From: an uncultured Fidelibacterota bacterium
Lineage (GTDB): Bacteria > Fidelibacterota > Marinisomatia > Marinisomatales > Marinisomataceae
NCBI GenBank assembly: GCA_902578385.1
Contig: CACHCR010000004.1
Location: 47,501-104,940 of the forward strand
Length of the DNA: 57,440 nucleotides
Reading direction: 5' to 3'
Positions 7,781 through 17,188 of this stretch are shown here, in pieces (the first letter of the stretch is position 1; the number at the start of each line of letters is the position of its first letter). Both the position numbers and the translations under genes were made by a program. A model generated the notes under the pieces. It saw only the letters and a program-made list of their open reading frames with translations. It was not told the DNA's origin and searched no databases.

Positions 7781-9622
7781 ATGTGTGGAATAGTTGCATA
7801 TAAGGGCCCAAAAAATTGTTATCCAATCTTAATAGATGGATTGCATCGTTTAGAATATCGAGGGTATGATTCAGCAGGTGTTGCTTGTCTTAATGATGGA
7901 AAAATTTCAATTACAAAAAGAAGAGGAAAGGTTATTCAGCTAGAGCAAGGGCTTAAAACCGACGGAAAATTTCAAAATTGTGATGGACCAGGCATTGCAC
8001 ATACACGCTGGGCTACACACGGAAAGCCAAATCAAATCAATGCTCATCCACACAAAGATCAATCAGGAAATATTGTATTAGTTCATAATGGAATTATAGA
8101 AAATTATAATCCAATTAAAAAATTTTTAAAATCAAAAAAGATAAAATTTAAATCTGAAACTGATACAGAAGTATTAGTTCAATTGATTGGCTATTTCTTT
8201 AACAAAGGAAAACTGAATTTTGAACAGTCTGTAAGAGCAGCCCTTCAAAGAGTAGATGGGGCTTATGCGATTGTTGTCTTAAATAAGAAAGAGCCTGATG
8301 TTATGATCGCAGCTAGAAAAGGTAGTCCGCTAGTTTTAGGTGTAAAAGATAATGAATTTTTTGTTGGTAGTGATATTTCCCCAATTATTAAACATACTCA
8401 GCAAATTGTATATCTTGAAGATTCTCAAATGGCAATTATTAAAGACGATGAATATAAAATAACTTCAATTGATAAAGACGTGAGCCTTCCAAAAAAAGTT
8501 GAAAAAATAGATTTCAAAATTGATGATTACGATAAAGGGAAGTTTAAATACTTTATGCATAAAGAAATCCATGAACAAATTGATACGATCTCAAACACTA
8601 TTACAGGTAGAGCAAAAAAAGATAGGGTTTACCTTAATGGATTACTTGAATATTGGGCTCAAATCAAAGAAGCAGATAAGATATTTATTACTGCTTGTGG
8701 TACCTCATGGCATGCTGGACTCATAGGTAAAAATTTAATTGAAAGATTTGCAAAGATACCTGTTCATGTTGAATATGCTTCTGAGTTTAGATATAATAAA
8801 ACTTTAATTGATAATAATAGCGTTGTAATTGCTATTTCACAATCTGGTGAAACAGCTGATACTCTTGCTGCAATAAAAAAAGCTAATGAGCATGGAGCAA
8901 TTACAGTTGGTATTTGCAATGTTCCTGGAAGTTCAGTATCTAGAGAAACAAATTGTGGAATTTTTACAAGATGCGGTCATGAAGTGGGAGTTGCATCAAC
9001 TAAAGCATTTACTGCACAAATAAGTATTCTATATCTTTTAGCGCTTAAATTAGCAGCTTCCAACGATGCTATTAGCAAAGCATCTCTTAGGTCTCATTTA
9101 GATTTTAGCGAGAACATAAAAAAAATTAAAAATGTGCTTAAAAAAGAAAATGAAATCAAAAAAATTGCTTTAAAATATAAAAATGCTAATGATTTTTTGT
9201 ATTTGGGAAGAGGTCTTAATTTTCCTATAGCTTTAGAAGGAGCGCTAAAATTAAAAGAGATATCTTATATCCATGCAGAGGGCTATCCAGCTGCTGAAAT
9301 GAAGCATGGTCCAATTGCTTTAGTTGATAAGAATATGCCGAATGTCTTCATTGTACCAAAAGACAAAACTTATGATAAAATCATCTCAAATATTGAAGAA
9401 ATAAAATCTAGAAAAGGAAAAATTATTATCATTACAGATTCAAAAGATAAGATTTTAAGAGATCTTGCAAATGATTTAATACTCGTTCCAAAAACAAATC
9501 ATTTCATGTTTTGTCATTTAGCAACAATAGTTCTTCAATTGTTTGCATATTATATAGCAGTTGGTAAAAATCTAAATGTAGATCAACCAAGAAATTTAGC
9601 AAAATCTGTAACTGTCGAGTAG
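7781..9622 (+). CDS. glmS: glutamine--fructose-6-phosphate aminotransferase (isomerising)
   Basis: GlmS makes glucosamine-6-phosphate from fructose-6-phosphate and glutamine, the entry step to UDP-GlcNAc for peptidoglycan and lipopolysaccharide. The 613-residue protein begins MCGIVAYKG, with Cys2 as the N-terminal nucleophile after Met removal. It contains HTRWATHGKPN and the HNGIIENY segment of the amidotransferase domain, then two SIS domains with SQSGETADTLAA and ISYIHAEGYPAAEMKHG, and ends with QPRNLAKSVTVE. This is typical and complete. I saw no glmS ribozyme or leader in the 29 bases separating it from the upstream GNAT gene. Confidence 0.98.
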   Translation: MCGIVAYKGPKNCYPILIDGLHRLEYRGYDSAGVACLNDGKISITKRRGKVIQLEQGLKTDGKFQNCDGPGIAHTRWATHGKPNQINAHPHKDQSGNIVLVHNGIIENYNPIKKFLKSKKIKFKSETDTEVLVQLIGYFFNKGKLNFEQSVRAALQRVDGAYAIVVLNKKEPDVMIAARKGSPLVLGVKDNEFFVGSDISPIIKHTQQIVYLEDSQMAIIKDDEYKITSIDKDVSLPKKVEKIDFKIDDYDKGKFKYFMHKEIHEQIDTISNTITGRAKKDRVYLNGLLEYWAQIKEADKIFITACGTSWHAGLIGKNLIERFAKIPVHVEYASEFRYNKTLIDNNSVVIAISQSGETADTLAAIKKANEHGAITVGICNVPGSSVSRETNCGIFTRCGHEVGVASTKAFTAQISILYLLALKLAASNDAISKASLRSHLDFSENIKKIKNVLKKENEIKKIALKYKNANDFLYLGRGLNFPIALEGALKLKEISYIHAEGYPAAEMKHGPIALVDKNMPNVFIVPKDKTYDKIISNIEEIKSRKGKIIIITDSKDKILRDLANDLILVPKTNHFMFCHLATIVLQLFAYYIAVGKNLNVDQPRNLAKSVTVE

Positions 9623-9642
9623 AGTTTGAAGTGGATTAAAAT

Positions 9643-10089
9643 ATGAATAATAAAATTCCACCTCCAATAGTCACTTTCATTTGCGGTATTGCAATTTATT
9701 TTTCAAAATCATTCTTTAATCAATTTTTTAGTTACGGTAATAATAAAATTAGTCTATTTCTTTTAATTTTAGGATTGGTTGTATTTATATCAGCTGTAAG
9801 ATCATTTAATAAACAAAAAACAACTATTAATCCTTTAGAACCTCGCAAGGCATCTTCTTTAGTTGTTTCTGGGATATTTAAATTTTCAAGAAATCCAATG
9901 TATCTTGGAATGTTGATTATTCTATTATCCATATCTTTTAAGTTTAATCTTTTTGGAGGTCTGACTATATCTTTGTTTTTCTATATGTTCATAACAAAGT
10001 TTCAAATTCTTCCAGAAGAAGAAGCAATGAATGATTTATTTGGTGATGAATTCATTAATTATTCCAAGAAAACTAGAAGATGGATTTGA
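9643..10089 (+). CDS. isoprenylcysteine carboxyl methyltransferase/PEMT-like membrane methyltransferase
   Basis: This is a small integral membrane methyltransferase of the ICMT/PEMT superfamily. The 148-residue protein has three to four membrane segments. It carries the family's SAM-binding signature: the segment SGIFKFSRNPMYLGM near residues 77-91, and the C-terminal EEEAMNDLFGDEFINYSKKTRRW, in which the paired Glu and terminal RRW are typical. Bacterial members methylate lipids or unknown targets; the substrate here is unknown. It lies 20 bases after glmS and 18 bases before an SMR exporter gene, so it may be in the same operon. Confidence 0.8.
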   Translation: MNNKIPPPIVTFICGIAIYFSKSFFNQFFSYGNNKISLFLLILGLVVFISAVRSFNKQKTTINPLEPRKASSLVVSGIFKFSRNPMYLGMLIILLSISFKFNLFGGLTISLFFYMFITKFQILPEEEAMNDLFGDEFINYSKKTRRWI

Positions 10090-10107
10090 TGATAAAAGGA
10101 TAACTTT

Positions 10108-10431
10108 ATGAATTTATATTTAGCCCTACTTTTTGCAATTTTATTTGAAGTAATTGGAACGATGTTACTTCCATTAACTAAAGAATTTTCAAAATTAATT
10201 CCTACTAGCTTGGTTATAATTTTTTATTCCTTATCTTTTTATTTATTATCTGTTGCTGTTGTAAAATTGCCATTATCAATTGTTTATGCCTCTTGGGCAG
10301 GGTTGGGTGTTTTTTCTGTAGCTATATTAAGCTATCTTTTTTACAAACAGCCGTTAAACTTTCCAACAATTATTGGACTATTCTTAATTGTAATTGGTGT
10401 TGTTCTGGTAAATGTGTTCAAAACTGATTAA
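10108..10431 (+). CDS. SMR-family small multidrug/cation exporter
   Basis: This is a four-helix small multidrug resistance transporter, probably a proton-coupled exporter of organic cations or related compounds. The protein is 107 residues, the standard SMR size. The essential membrane Glu14 lies in LFEVIGT, as in EmrE, and YASWAGLGVF corresponds to the conserved Tyr60/Trp63 region. It is encoded as a single gene and so probably acts as a homodimer; I saw no paired SMR gene nearby. The exact substrate (quaternary ammonium, guanidinium or polyamine) is not decidable here. An SD-like AAAAGGA precedes the ATG. Confidence 0.93.
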   Translation: MNLYLALLFAILFEVIGTMLLPLTKEFSKLIPTSLVIIFYSLSFYLLSVAVVKLPLSIVYASWAGLGVFSVAILSYLFYKQPLNFPTIIGLFLIVIGVVLVNVFKTD

Positions 10432-10451
10432 ATAACCTTATATTTCAGATA

Positions 10452-12239
10452 ATGAGATTAATTGCATACATAATATTTTTTACTAGTTTATTTGCTCAAA
10501 ATATTGATAATGAAGCCAGTGAAATATTTATTGAATCACTTGTTGATGATTTAAATCGTCAAAGGAATAATTCCGTTATTAAAAGAGTAGATGATAGTGG
10601 AATTTTAGAAACTATTTATGCGAATCATGCACAAGTAATTAAAATTAAGGCTTTATACAATCTTGAAGAATTTGATTTAGCTCTAAATGAAGCAAAAAAT
10701 ATTAATCCTCTAAGTTTCCCTGCAAATTTAAAAACATCTTTTTATATCACCATGGGAGATATTTATTCATCTAAAGGTTACTATAATTTTGCTTTTCAAA
10801 ATTATATAGATGCAAGAAGATCTAATAATGATTCTCGTTCAAAAAAACCTATTAATAGGAGAATTGCAAAAATCATACCATTAGATCTTGACTACAAAAA
10901 TTTAGAATTAATGAAAATTTTAGAAGAAGATAAAGGAAATGTAAATATTATTCTCTTAGCTCAATCTTTTTCGTTGGTTTATGATAATTCGGATAATGTA
11001 TTAAATAAATTTAATGAAATTGATCAAAGCTTTTTAGAAAGAGAGTTCAGATCAAATTATAACTTTTTAAAAAGAAATATTGAATCAAAAACTTCATTTT
11101 CTAGGAAAGTTGGAGTTGTTCTTCCATTATCTGGAGAAAAGCTAGAAATTACTAATGCTTTTTTGAAAGGGTTGTTACAAGCAAATCTTAATTCTCAGTT
11201 TAGAGATAAAATACAATTTATTATAATTGATAATTACAAAGATCCTATATTGACTGTGGAAGCATTTAAGGATTTGGTTGAAAGGCATAATGTTAGTGCT
11301 ATAATTGGTCCTTTATTGGATAAAAATTTAATTGCTGGAGCAAGCTCTATTTCTTCAACAAACATCCCAATTTTCGCTCCTTTTACTTCATTAAATAATC
11401 TTGATAATGTTAATAAAAATATTTATTTACTTAATTCATCTATTGAGTTTAAAAATCAACTGTTAGCAAATCATTCATTAAATAATTCAGAATTAAATAA
11501 TATTGCAGTAATTGCGCCAAGAACAGAACTTGGAATTAAAGAGGTTGATTCATTTCTAACTGCATTAGATAAACTCAACAAAGAGCCAGTATATATTGGC
11601 TGGTATGAGGAAAATTCTGCTATAGATCTTCGCCCTAATTTTAGAGAATTAAGGCAAATAGCTTGGGATATAGAGACAAAAGATGAATATCAAGAATTCC
11701 TAGGTGTAGAAATTGATGTTTTAGATTCTATGTTTGATGTTGATAGTGATGAAGTATATGACATGTTTAATATAGAGCAAGAAGAATCAATAGATTCAAC
11801 AAAAGTTATTTTAGAAACTATTGATGGATTATTTTATCCTGTAAGCGAAAGTGCTTTAGAGTTTGTTGCATCTCAAGTTTCTCTATCAAATTTAGAAACT
11901 CAATTATTAGGTAATGAAAATTGGTTAGATATTGATTTGCTCAGGCAAGAAAATATATCTCCACATATTTCAGATATGTTGTTTGTTTCAAATTACATAC
12001 CTAAGTATTTAAATGATAGCGAGTTTGATTATGATAATTCTTTGAATAATGTATTTCATTTTGGAATAGATTTTTCAAATTTTCTAATTAACTCAAGTTT
12101 TCAAAATTCTAAATTTATTTTTAATTCTAATTCAAGCTATGATGGAATAACCAGAAATTTTGATTTTTCAAATTCAAATTCAAATCAAGCATCAAAGGTT
12201 ATTAGGTTTTCAAATAGAAAAATATTTAACTCTAATTAA
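10452..12239 (+). CDS. LpoA-like periplasmic protein with type 1 periplasmic-binding domain
   Basis: This is an exported protein combining an N-terminal helical, TPR-like half with a C-terminal Leu/Ile/Val-binding (Peripla_BP_6-like) fold. E. coli LpoA, an activator of penicillin-binding proteins, has this order. The signal peptide covers about residues 1-15 (MRLIAYIIFFTSLFAQ). A repeat-like stretch, LYNLEEFDLALNEAKNINP, appears early, and from about residue 215 the binding-protein fold begins with RKVGVVLPLSG, then NVSAIIGPLLDKN. An acidic insertion near residues 410-460 is unusual. No transporter genes accompany it, which argues against an ordinary ABC uptake role. Function in cell-wall synthesis is inference. 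Confidence 0.65.
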   Translation: MRLIAYIIFFTSLFAQNIDNEASEIFIESLVDDLNRQRNNSVIKRVDDSGILETIYANHAQVIKIKALYNLEEFDLALNEAKNINPLSFPANLKTSFYITMGDIYSSKGYYNFAFQNYIDARRSNNDSRSKKPINRRIAKIIPLDLDYKNLELMKILEEDKGNVNIILLAQSFSLVYDNSDNVLNKFNEIDQSFLEREFRSNYNFLKRNIESKTSFSRKVGVVLPLSGEKLEITNAFLKGLLQANLNSQFRDKIQFIIIDNYKDPILTVEAFKDLVERHNVSAIIGPLLDKNLIAGASSISSTNIPIFAPFTSLNNLDNVNKNIYLLNSSIEFKNQLLANHSLNNSELNNIAVIAPRTELGIKEVDSFLTALDKLNKEPVYIGWYEENSAIDLRPNFRELRQIAWDIETKDEYQEFLGVEIDVLDSMFDVDSDEVYDMFNIEQEESIDSTKVILETIDGLFYPVSESALEFVASQVSLSNLETQLLGNENWLDIDLLRQENISPHISDMLFVSNYIPKYLNDSEFDYDNSLNNVFHFGIDFSNFLINSSFQNSKFIFNSNSSYDGITRNFDFSNSNSNQASKVIRFSNRKIFNSN

Positions 12240-12245
12240 TTATCT

Positions 12246-12869
12246 ATGATTTTTGATTTTTCAGACAAAATCAATGTAAAAGGTTTGAAGATTATTTTTT
12301 CAAATGATGAATTAGATAGTCATTTTACTACAAGAGATGTTTTTTCAATGTCACAAACTCATTCAACAAATCTGAAAGTTGTTAATGAAAAAAAAGTAGA
12401 TTATAATAATACAGATGGAATTTTTTCTACTAAAAAATTTAATGTTTTAAAAATTAAAACTGCAGATTGCCTACCAATTTTCTTTTTCCACAAAAATCAT
12501 AATATTTTTGGAGTAGTTCATGCAGGTTGGAAGGGTCTTAAAGATGGAATCATTGAAGAATCAATAAATCTAATTAAAAATCATGTTGATAATATAATTG
12601 ATATTGAAGTACTTATTGGTCCTTCAATTTCAAAGAAAAATTATGAGGTTCAAAAAGAATTTTTTGACTATTTTGGAAGTGAATTCATTGATGAAATTGA
12701 TAATAAATTATTTTGTGATTTAAAAGGTATTGCAAAATCTAAATTAAAAGCATTCGGATTAAAAAATATTATCGATATTAATCAATGTACTTACGAAAAT
12801 AAAAATTTCCACTCTTTTCGAAGAGATAGAACTTCAAAGAGAATGATTGGACTAATTTATTATGAATGA
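12246..12869 (+). CDS. pgeF: PgeF/YfiH-family laccase-domain protein
   Basis: The YfiH/PgeF family has been linked to peptidoglycan editing (removing misincorporated L-Ser from UDP-MurNAc) and to purine nucleoside phosphorylase/adenosine deaminase activity in the related FAMIN/LACC1 proteins. The metal-site residues are visible: His39 in SQTHSTN, Cys75 in KTADCLPI and His92 in VHAGWKG. The family's C-terminal FHSFRRD is also present. At 207 residues it is shorter than the usual 240-260, with the loss mainly at the N-terminus. Its stop overlaps the uppP start by 8 bases, consistent with a cell-wall role. Confidence 0.88.
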   Translation: MIFDFSDKINVKGLKIIFSNDELDSHFTTRDVFSMSQTHSTNLKVVNEKKVDYNNTDGIFSTKKFNVLKIKTADCLPIFFFHKNHNIFGVVHAGWKGLKDGIIEESINLIKNHVDNIIDIEVLIGPSISKKNYEVQKEFFDYFGSEFIDEIDNKLFCDLKGIAKSKLKAFGLKNIIDINQCTYENKNFHSFRRDRTSKRMIGLIYYE

Positions 12870-13605
12870 ATTGATTAATTATATTATTCTGGGAATAATT
12901 CAGGGATTAACTGAGTTTTTTCCAGTCAGTAGTTCAGGACACCTTGTTCTTTTTCAAGACTATTTAAAAATAACTAATGAAGGAGCCTCTGCTGAAATTA
13001 TCGCACACTTTGGAACACTTTTTAGTATTTTGTTGTTCTATAGATCTTCTTTTTTTTCTTCTACCAATGAAGATGATTTTTTCAATATTAAGACTATTAA
13101 ACTTTTAGCAATATCAACAATACCTGCTATTATTTTTGGGCTTATATTTGATTTTGAACAATTTTTTAATTACAGTTTTGTCCAATACTCATTAATGGCT
13201 AATGGATTTTTAATAATCTTTATGAGTCTTCTTAAAAATTCATTTTCTTTTGATTTAAATCTTAAATCAGCATTACTCTTAGGACTTTTTCAATCAGTTG
13301 CCATTTTTCCTGGTATATCAAGATCTGGAATGGTAATTAGTTCTGCTTTAATGTTAGGGTTAAATAAGGAAAAATCTATTCAATATTGTTTTTTTATGGT
13401 CGTTCCAATAATTATTCTTTCTATTGTATATGAATTACTCTTTTCTTCAGGCTTTGAAGCTATCAATATTGTTGATGGAATAGGATTGTTTGTATCATCA
13501 TTTATTTTTGGATATTTAAGTCTATATTTTTTGGTTCAATTTTTGAAAAAATTTGACTTTTGGTGGTTTGGACTATATTGTATAATTGTGAGCATAATTT
13601 CATGA
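12862..13605 (+). CDS. uppP: undecaprenyl-diphosphatase (BacA type)
   Basis: UppP dephosphorylates undecaprenyl diphosphate, regenerating the lipid carrier for peptidoglycan and other surface polymers, and can confer bacitracin tolerance. The 247-residue multipass protein has the two inverted-repeat signatures: GIIQGLTEFFPVSSSGHLVL, with Glu18 and His27, and FPGISRSGMVIS near residues 148-159. The catalytic Glu, His and Arg are all present. It is slightly shorter than E. coli UppP (273). It overlaps pgeF upstream and the sodium symporter gene downstream by 4 bases. Confidence 0.96.
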   Translation: MNELINYIILGIIQGLTEFFPVSSSGHLVLFQDYLKITNEGASAEIIAHFGTLFSILLFYRSSFFSSTNEDDFFNIKTIKLLAISTIPAIIFGLIFDFEQFFNYSFVQYSLMANGFLIIFMSLLKNSFSFDLNLKSALLLGLFQSVAIFPGISRSGMVISSALMLGLNKEKSIQYCFFMVVPIIILSIVYELLFSSGFEAINIVDGIGLFVSSFIFGYLSLYFLVQFLKKFDFWWFGLYCIIVSIIS

Positions 13606-15089
13606 TTGAAGTAATATTTATTTTATATCTATCATTAATTATCTTTGTTGGGATTTTATCAAACAAATTTGTTTCATCTCAACTTGATTTTCTATTAGCA
13701 GGAAGAAAGCTTGGACCATGGGTAACTGCATTTTCTGAAAGGGCATCTGGAGAATCTGCGTGGCTACTTTTAGGGTTACCAGGAGCAGCAATTGCTGTTG
13801 GTTATGGAGAAATCTGGGCAGTAATTGGAATTACAGTTGGAATTATTTCATCATGGTTCTTAATTGCAGAAAAGTTACGATATGAAACAGAAAAACTTAA
13901 TTCATTAACAATCCCTGACTTTCTTGAAAAAAAATTTAATGACTCTTCTGGATTAATTAGGACAATATCAGCTTTAATAATTGGTATATTTTTTACTTTT
14001 TACGTTTCTGCACAGTTTCATGGATCTGGAAAAATTTTGAATACTATTTTTGGAATTGAACCATTATATGGCATTACTCTTAGCGCAATCATAATAATAA
14101 TATATACTATTTTAGGAGGTTTATTAGCAGTTGCGTGGACCGATTTGATTCAAGGTATATTAATGATTGGTACTTTAGTTATTTTACCACTTGTTGGAGT
14201 TTTTGAGCTTTTATCATTTGATCAAAGCTTATCAGAGTTATTAAGATTTAGCGATTTAGAACGCAATTCAGTTTTTGCTGGTTTATCAGGTCTTGGTGCA
14301 GTTTCCGTTGCTCTTGGAGGAATGAGTTGGGGATTAGGATACTTTGGTCAACCGCATTTGCTTATAAGATACATGGCAATCAAATCAGTTTCTGATATCA
14401 AAAAAGCAAAATGGATTGCTGCTTTTTGGGCTATTCCAGGTATTTCTGGAGCTTTCATGGTAGGAATTATTGCAGTTGGTTATTTTGGAGAAGATTTTTT
14501 TATAGGAAAGGATACTGAAATTGCGATGCCTTTATTGGCTCAAACATTACTTCCTGCTTGGATAGCTGGATTATTGATTTCAGGGGCTGTAGCAGCAATG
14601 ATGTCTACAGCAGATTCTCAACTTTTGGTTTCTACTTCAGCAATTAGCGAAGATTTAAGGTTAAATAAAATCATTAAAACCAAAAATTCTGATAAATTAA
14701 CAAACACAAGATACATCACAATTATTCTTGGTTTATTTGCATATTGTACTGCAATATATTCTGAGGTTTCTGGAGATACTATATTTGGAATTGTGAGTTT
14801 TGCATGGAGTGGATTAGGTTCATCTTTTGGTCCTGCAGTAATTTTATCACTTTGGTGGTCAAAAACAACTAGGAAGGGTATCATCGCTGGTTTATTAACT
14901 GGCTCTATAGTTACAATTATCTGGGGAAGTAGTACATTCTTACAATCAATTATTACTGAAAGGTTAACAAGTTTTGTATTTGCATTTATTGCTGTTATTA
15001 TTGTTAGCTTAATGTCGAAGAAAGAAGAAAATTTTAATATAGAAGAGTCAGATTCACAAATTCAATCAGGGAGTTATGGAATCTCTTAG
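13602..15089 (+). CDS. putP: sodium/proline symporter (PutP-like, SSS family)
   Basis: This is a Na+-coupled solute symporter of the SSS family, closest in appearance to PutP (sodium/proline). I used the ATG at 13602, which forms an ATGA overlap with the uppP stop; an in-frame upstream TTG would place 14 extra residues inside uppP. The roughly 495-residue protein has about 13 membrane helices. The PutP-like early segment reads LAGRKLGPWVTAFSERASGESAW, shown here in pieces: AGRKLGPWVT and SERASGESAW. The Na+-site region STADSQLLVSTSAISED is in helix 9. Proline specificity is likely but not proven. Confidence 0.85.
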   Translation: MIEVIFILYLSLIIFVGILSNKFVSSQLDFLLAGRKLGPWVTAFSERASGESAWLLLGLPGAAIAVGYGEIWAVIGITVGIISSWFLIAEKLRYETEKLNSLTIPDFLEKKFNDSSGLIRTISALIIGIFFTFYVSAQFHGSGKILNTIFGIEPLYGITLSAIIIIIYTILGGLLAVAWTDLIQGILMIGTLVILPLVGVFELLSFDQSLSELLRFSDLERNSVFAGLSGLGAVSVALGGMSWGLGYFGQPHLLIRYMAIKSVSDIKKAKWIAAFWAIPGISGAFMVGIIAVGYFGEDFFIGKDTEIAMPLLAQTLLPAWIAGLLISGAVAAMMSTADSQLLVSTSAISEDLRLNKIIKTKNSDKLTNTRYITIILGLFAYCTAIYSEVSGDTIFGIVSFAWSGLGSSFGPAVILSLWWSKTTRKGIIAGLLTGSIVTIIWGSSTFLQSIITERLTSFVFAFIAVIIVSLMSKKEENFNIEESDSQIQSGSYGIS

Positions 15090-15109
15090 AAATTCATAAA
15101 ATAATAAAA

Positions 15110-16108
15110 ATGATTAAAGCATTAAAATTCTTATCTGGACAAAAAAAATCTTTAAATGAAGACCATCTTTTAGTTGGAGATAATGATTTTCTGTATTTAT
15201 TTATTAAAAATCAAATTTTAGATAATTCACAAAATGACAGAGAAACATTTATATTTGATTGTGCTGATAAAAGTGAATCAATAGATCAGTTAATTAATGT
15301 TTTAGGATCACAAGATTTATTCGCCAGTGAAAAATTCATTATAATAAAAAATATAAACAAATTAAGTAAAAAGAATTCAGAGATTTTGTTATTAAATATT
15401 AAATCTGACAATCCAAATCAAATTCTTTGTATAGATAATAGTTTTTTATCATTTAACTATAAAACAAAAGAAAATGTAATCAAAAGCACTTCAACAAAAG
15501 AATTTTCAAAAATACTTAATGTAATTGACATTTCAACACCTTTTGAAAGTGAAATGAAACAATGGATTGAATTATTTGCTCAAAAGCTTGACATGAAAAT
15601 AAGTAATAATTATTCACAAAAAGTTATTGAGATCTTTGGTAACAATTTTTCTGAAATATTTAATGAAATGTCAAAATCAAGTTTAGTATCTGATAATGAA
15701 AATGATCTAGTCAACTCCTTAGAAAAAGCAGGTAATATTCATAAAGATAAGCAGTTATGGGAATTAAATTATGCAATATGTGATAGAAGTGTTGATAAAA
15801 TTTTCGAAAATGGATTATCAATTATGAAGCAATATGGTCTTCCATTCGTTATAAATTCCATATTCAATATTATTGAAGCAATTTTTTTGACAAAGAAAAA
15901 TAATGGAACATTATTTGAATCATCTAGTAGAAGTATTAGAGGAAATGTTATTAAGAGAATCAGTTCAGCATCTAATAATTATTCTCTTTTAGAGCTTGAA
16001 CATGCTATTAATGCACTTTCTAAAATTGATATTAAAATAAAAACACAAAAAGTTATTGATGAGACAGAATTTGCAAATATTATCAACGGAGTCTTCAGAG
16101 GTGAATGA
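15110..16108 (+). CDS. holA: DNA polymerase III subunit delta
   Basis: HolA is the clamp-loader delta subunit that opens the sliding clamp during replication. The 332-residue protein has the typical length, an N-terminal P-loop-derived AAA+ fold lacking a functional Walker A (LVGDNDFLYLFIKNQI) and the family's C-terminal helical collar, in which the ALSKIDIKIKT segment matches the delta signature around LxxxDxxLK. Conservation in this family is generally low, so the call rests on these features and overall length. The final bases overlap the sigma-factor gene. Confidence 0.8.
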   Translation: MIKALKFLSGQKKSLNEDHLLVGDNDFLYLFIKNQILDNSQNDRETFIFDCADKSESIDQLINVLGSQDLFASEKFIIIKNINKLSKKNSEILLLNIKSDNPNQILCIDNSFLSFNYKTKENVIKSTSTKEFSKILNVIDISTPFESEMKQWIELFAQKLDMKISNNYSQKVIEIFGNNFSEIFNEMSKSSLVSDNENDLVNSLEKAGNIHKDKQLWELNYAICDRSVDKIFENGLSIMKQYGLPFVINSIFNIIEAIFLTKKNNGTLFESSSRSIRGNVIKRISSASNNYSLLELEHAINALSKIDIKIKTQKVIDETEFANIINGVFRGE

Positions 16109-16670
16109 TAAGTTCAAATTTTCTGATGAGAAATTAATTCTCAGATTTCAAGAAGGTGATATAAATGCTTACAATGAGCTTGTAAAGAGGTATAAAGATA
16201 GATTATTAAATTTCGTCTTTAGATATTTCAATAATGTTGAACAAGCCGAAGATGTTGTTCAAGATACTCTTATTAAATTATATACCCATGCAAGTTATTA
16301 TAAAAATGTTGCAAAATTTTCAACATGGATTTTCACTATAGCAAAAAATAATGCTTTAACAGAATTAAGAAAAAATAAAAGAAAGAAGACCGATTCTCTT
16401 TGGACTGATGATGGAAAGTTTATTGATATAAGTTCAAAGGAAGAATCGCTAGAATCTAAAGTGCAAAACGAAATAGCAATAGATCAATTAAACAAGTTTT
16501 TAGACGAGATTCCTGAAAATTTTAGAATTGCAGTAGTTTTAAGAGATTTTCAGGAACTTTCGTATGAAGAAATAAGTAAAATATTGGAAATACCAATTGG
16601 TACGATAAAATCAAGAATTAATAGAGGTCGTATACAGTTGGCTGAAAAAATGAAACATTTTAAGGAGTAG
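16101..16670 (+). CDS. ECF-type RNA polymerase sigma factor
   Basis: This is an extracytoplasmic-function sigma factor that would direct RNA polymerase to a stress or envelope regulon. Region 2 is visible as FRYFNNVEQAEDVVQDT with TWIFTIAKN, and region 4 as ELSYEEISKILEIPIGTIKSR. I chose the GTG at 16101 because GGAG lies about 9 bases upstream and it overlaps the holA stop by 8 bases. In-frame TTG/ATG codons at 16056/16059 would add about 15 residues inside holA that do not resemble a sigma N-terminus. The protein is about 189 residues, normal for ECF. A likely anti-sigma gene follows after two bases. Confidence 0.92.
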   Translation: MNDKFKFSDEKLILRFQEGDINAYNELVKRYKDRLLNFVFRYFNNVEQAEDVVQDTLIKLYTHASYYKNVAKFSTWIFTIAKNNALTELRKNKRKKTDSLWTDDGKFIDISSKEESLESKVQNEIAIDQLNKFLDEIPENFRIAVVLRDFQELSYEEISKILEIPIGTIKSRINRGRIQLAEKMKHFKE

Positions 16671-16672
16671 AT

Positions 16673-17140
16673 ATGGATTATAATAAATTTGAAGATAGAA
16701 TTTCTGATTGGATTGAAAATTCAATGGATATCAAGGATCGCAAGGAATTTGAAAAATTTCTTGCTGAAAACCCAGAATATCAGTCCAAAGTTGATTCTGT
16801 TAGAAATTCAATTAATATTATGAAGTCTGCTCCTTCTTTAAAAACTTCCGAAGCTTTTGATAGCAAACTTCAAGACCGTATTAATTCTATTAATAATAGT
16901 GAAAAATCAAGTACTGGCATTCTAGGTTTTTCAAGGCAAAATTTTGCTTACTTAACTTTATCAGTTTTTTGTATTTTTATGCTATCAGCTTACTTGTTAC
17001 AACCTTCTGAATCAAATTACTATATAGCTGATGAAGATACCGCTTCAGAGGAATCTGCTTCCGATCAAGACGACACTGAACTTAAAGAAGTAGAGTTGCT
17101 AAATGATGTAAATGGTTCATTTGTTAGCGATAAAGATTAA
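16673..17140 (+). CDS. probable membrane anti-sigma factor
   Basis: This protein is probably the cognate anti-sigma factor of the ECF sigma encoded two bases upstream. A strong AAGGAG ribosome site precedes the ATG. The 155-residue protein has an acidic N-terminal domain with the pattern DRISDWIENSMDIKDRKEFEKFL, seen in zinc-finger-like anti-sigma proteins but without the HxxxCxxC zinc motif. One membrane helix follows near residues 88-108 and then a very acidic Ser/Asp/Glu-rich exported tail. The role is inferred from gene order and topology; I do not recognise a named family. Confidence 0.7.
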   Translation: MDYNKFEDRISDWIENSMDIKDRKEFEKFLAENPEYQSKVDSVRNSINIMKSAPSLKTSEAFDSKLQDRINSINNSEKSSTGILGFSRQNFAYLTLSVFCIFMLSAYLLQPSESNYYIADEDTASEESASDQDDTELKEVELLNDVNGSFVSDKD

Positions 17141-17188
17141 TTTTCATAGAATTGTAAATCTCCAATCTGAGATGTAATTTGCATAGTT

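Noticed and set aside
14618-14884. 88-codon open frame on the minus strand
   Set aside because: It is a shadow of the PutP-like symporter gene with no ribosome site or protein-like pattern.
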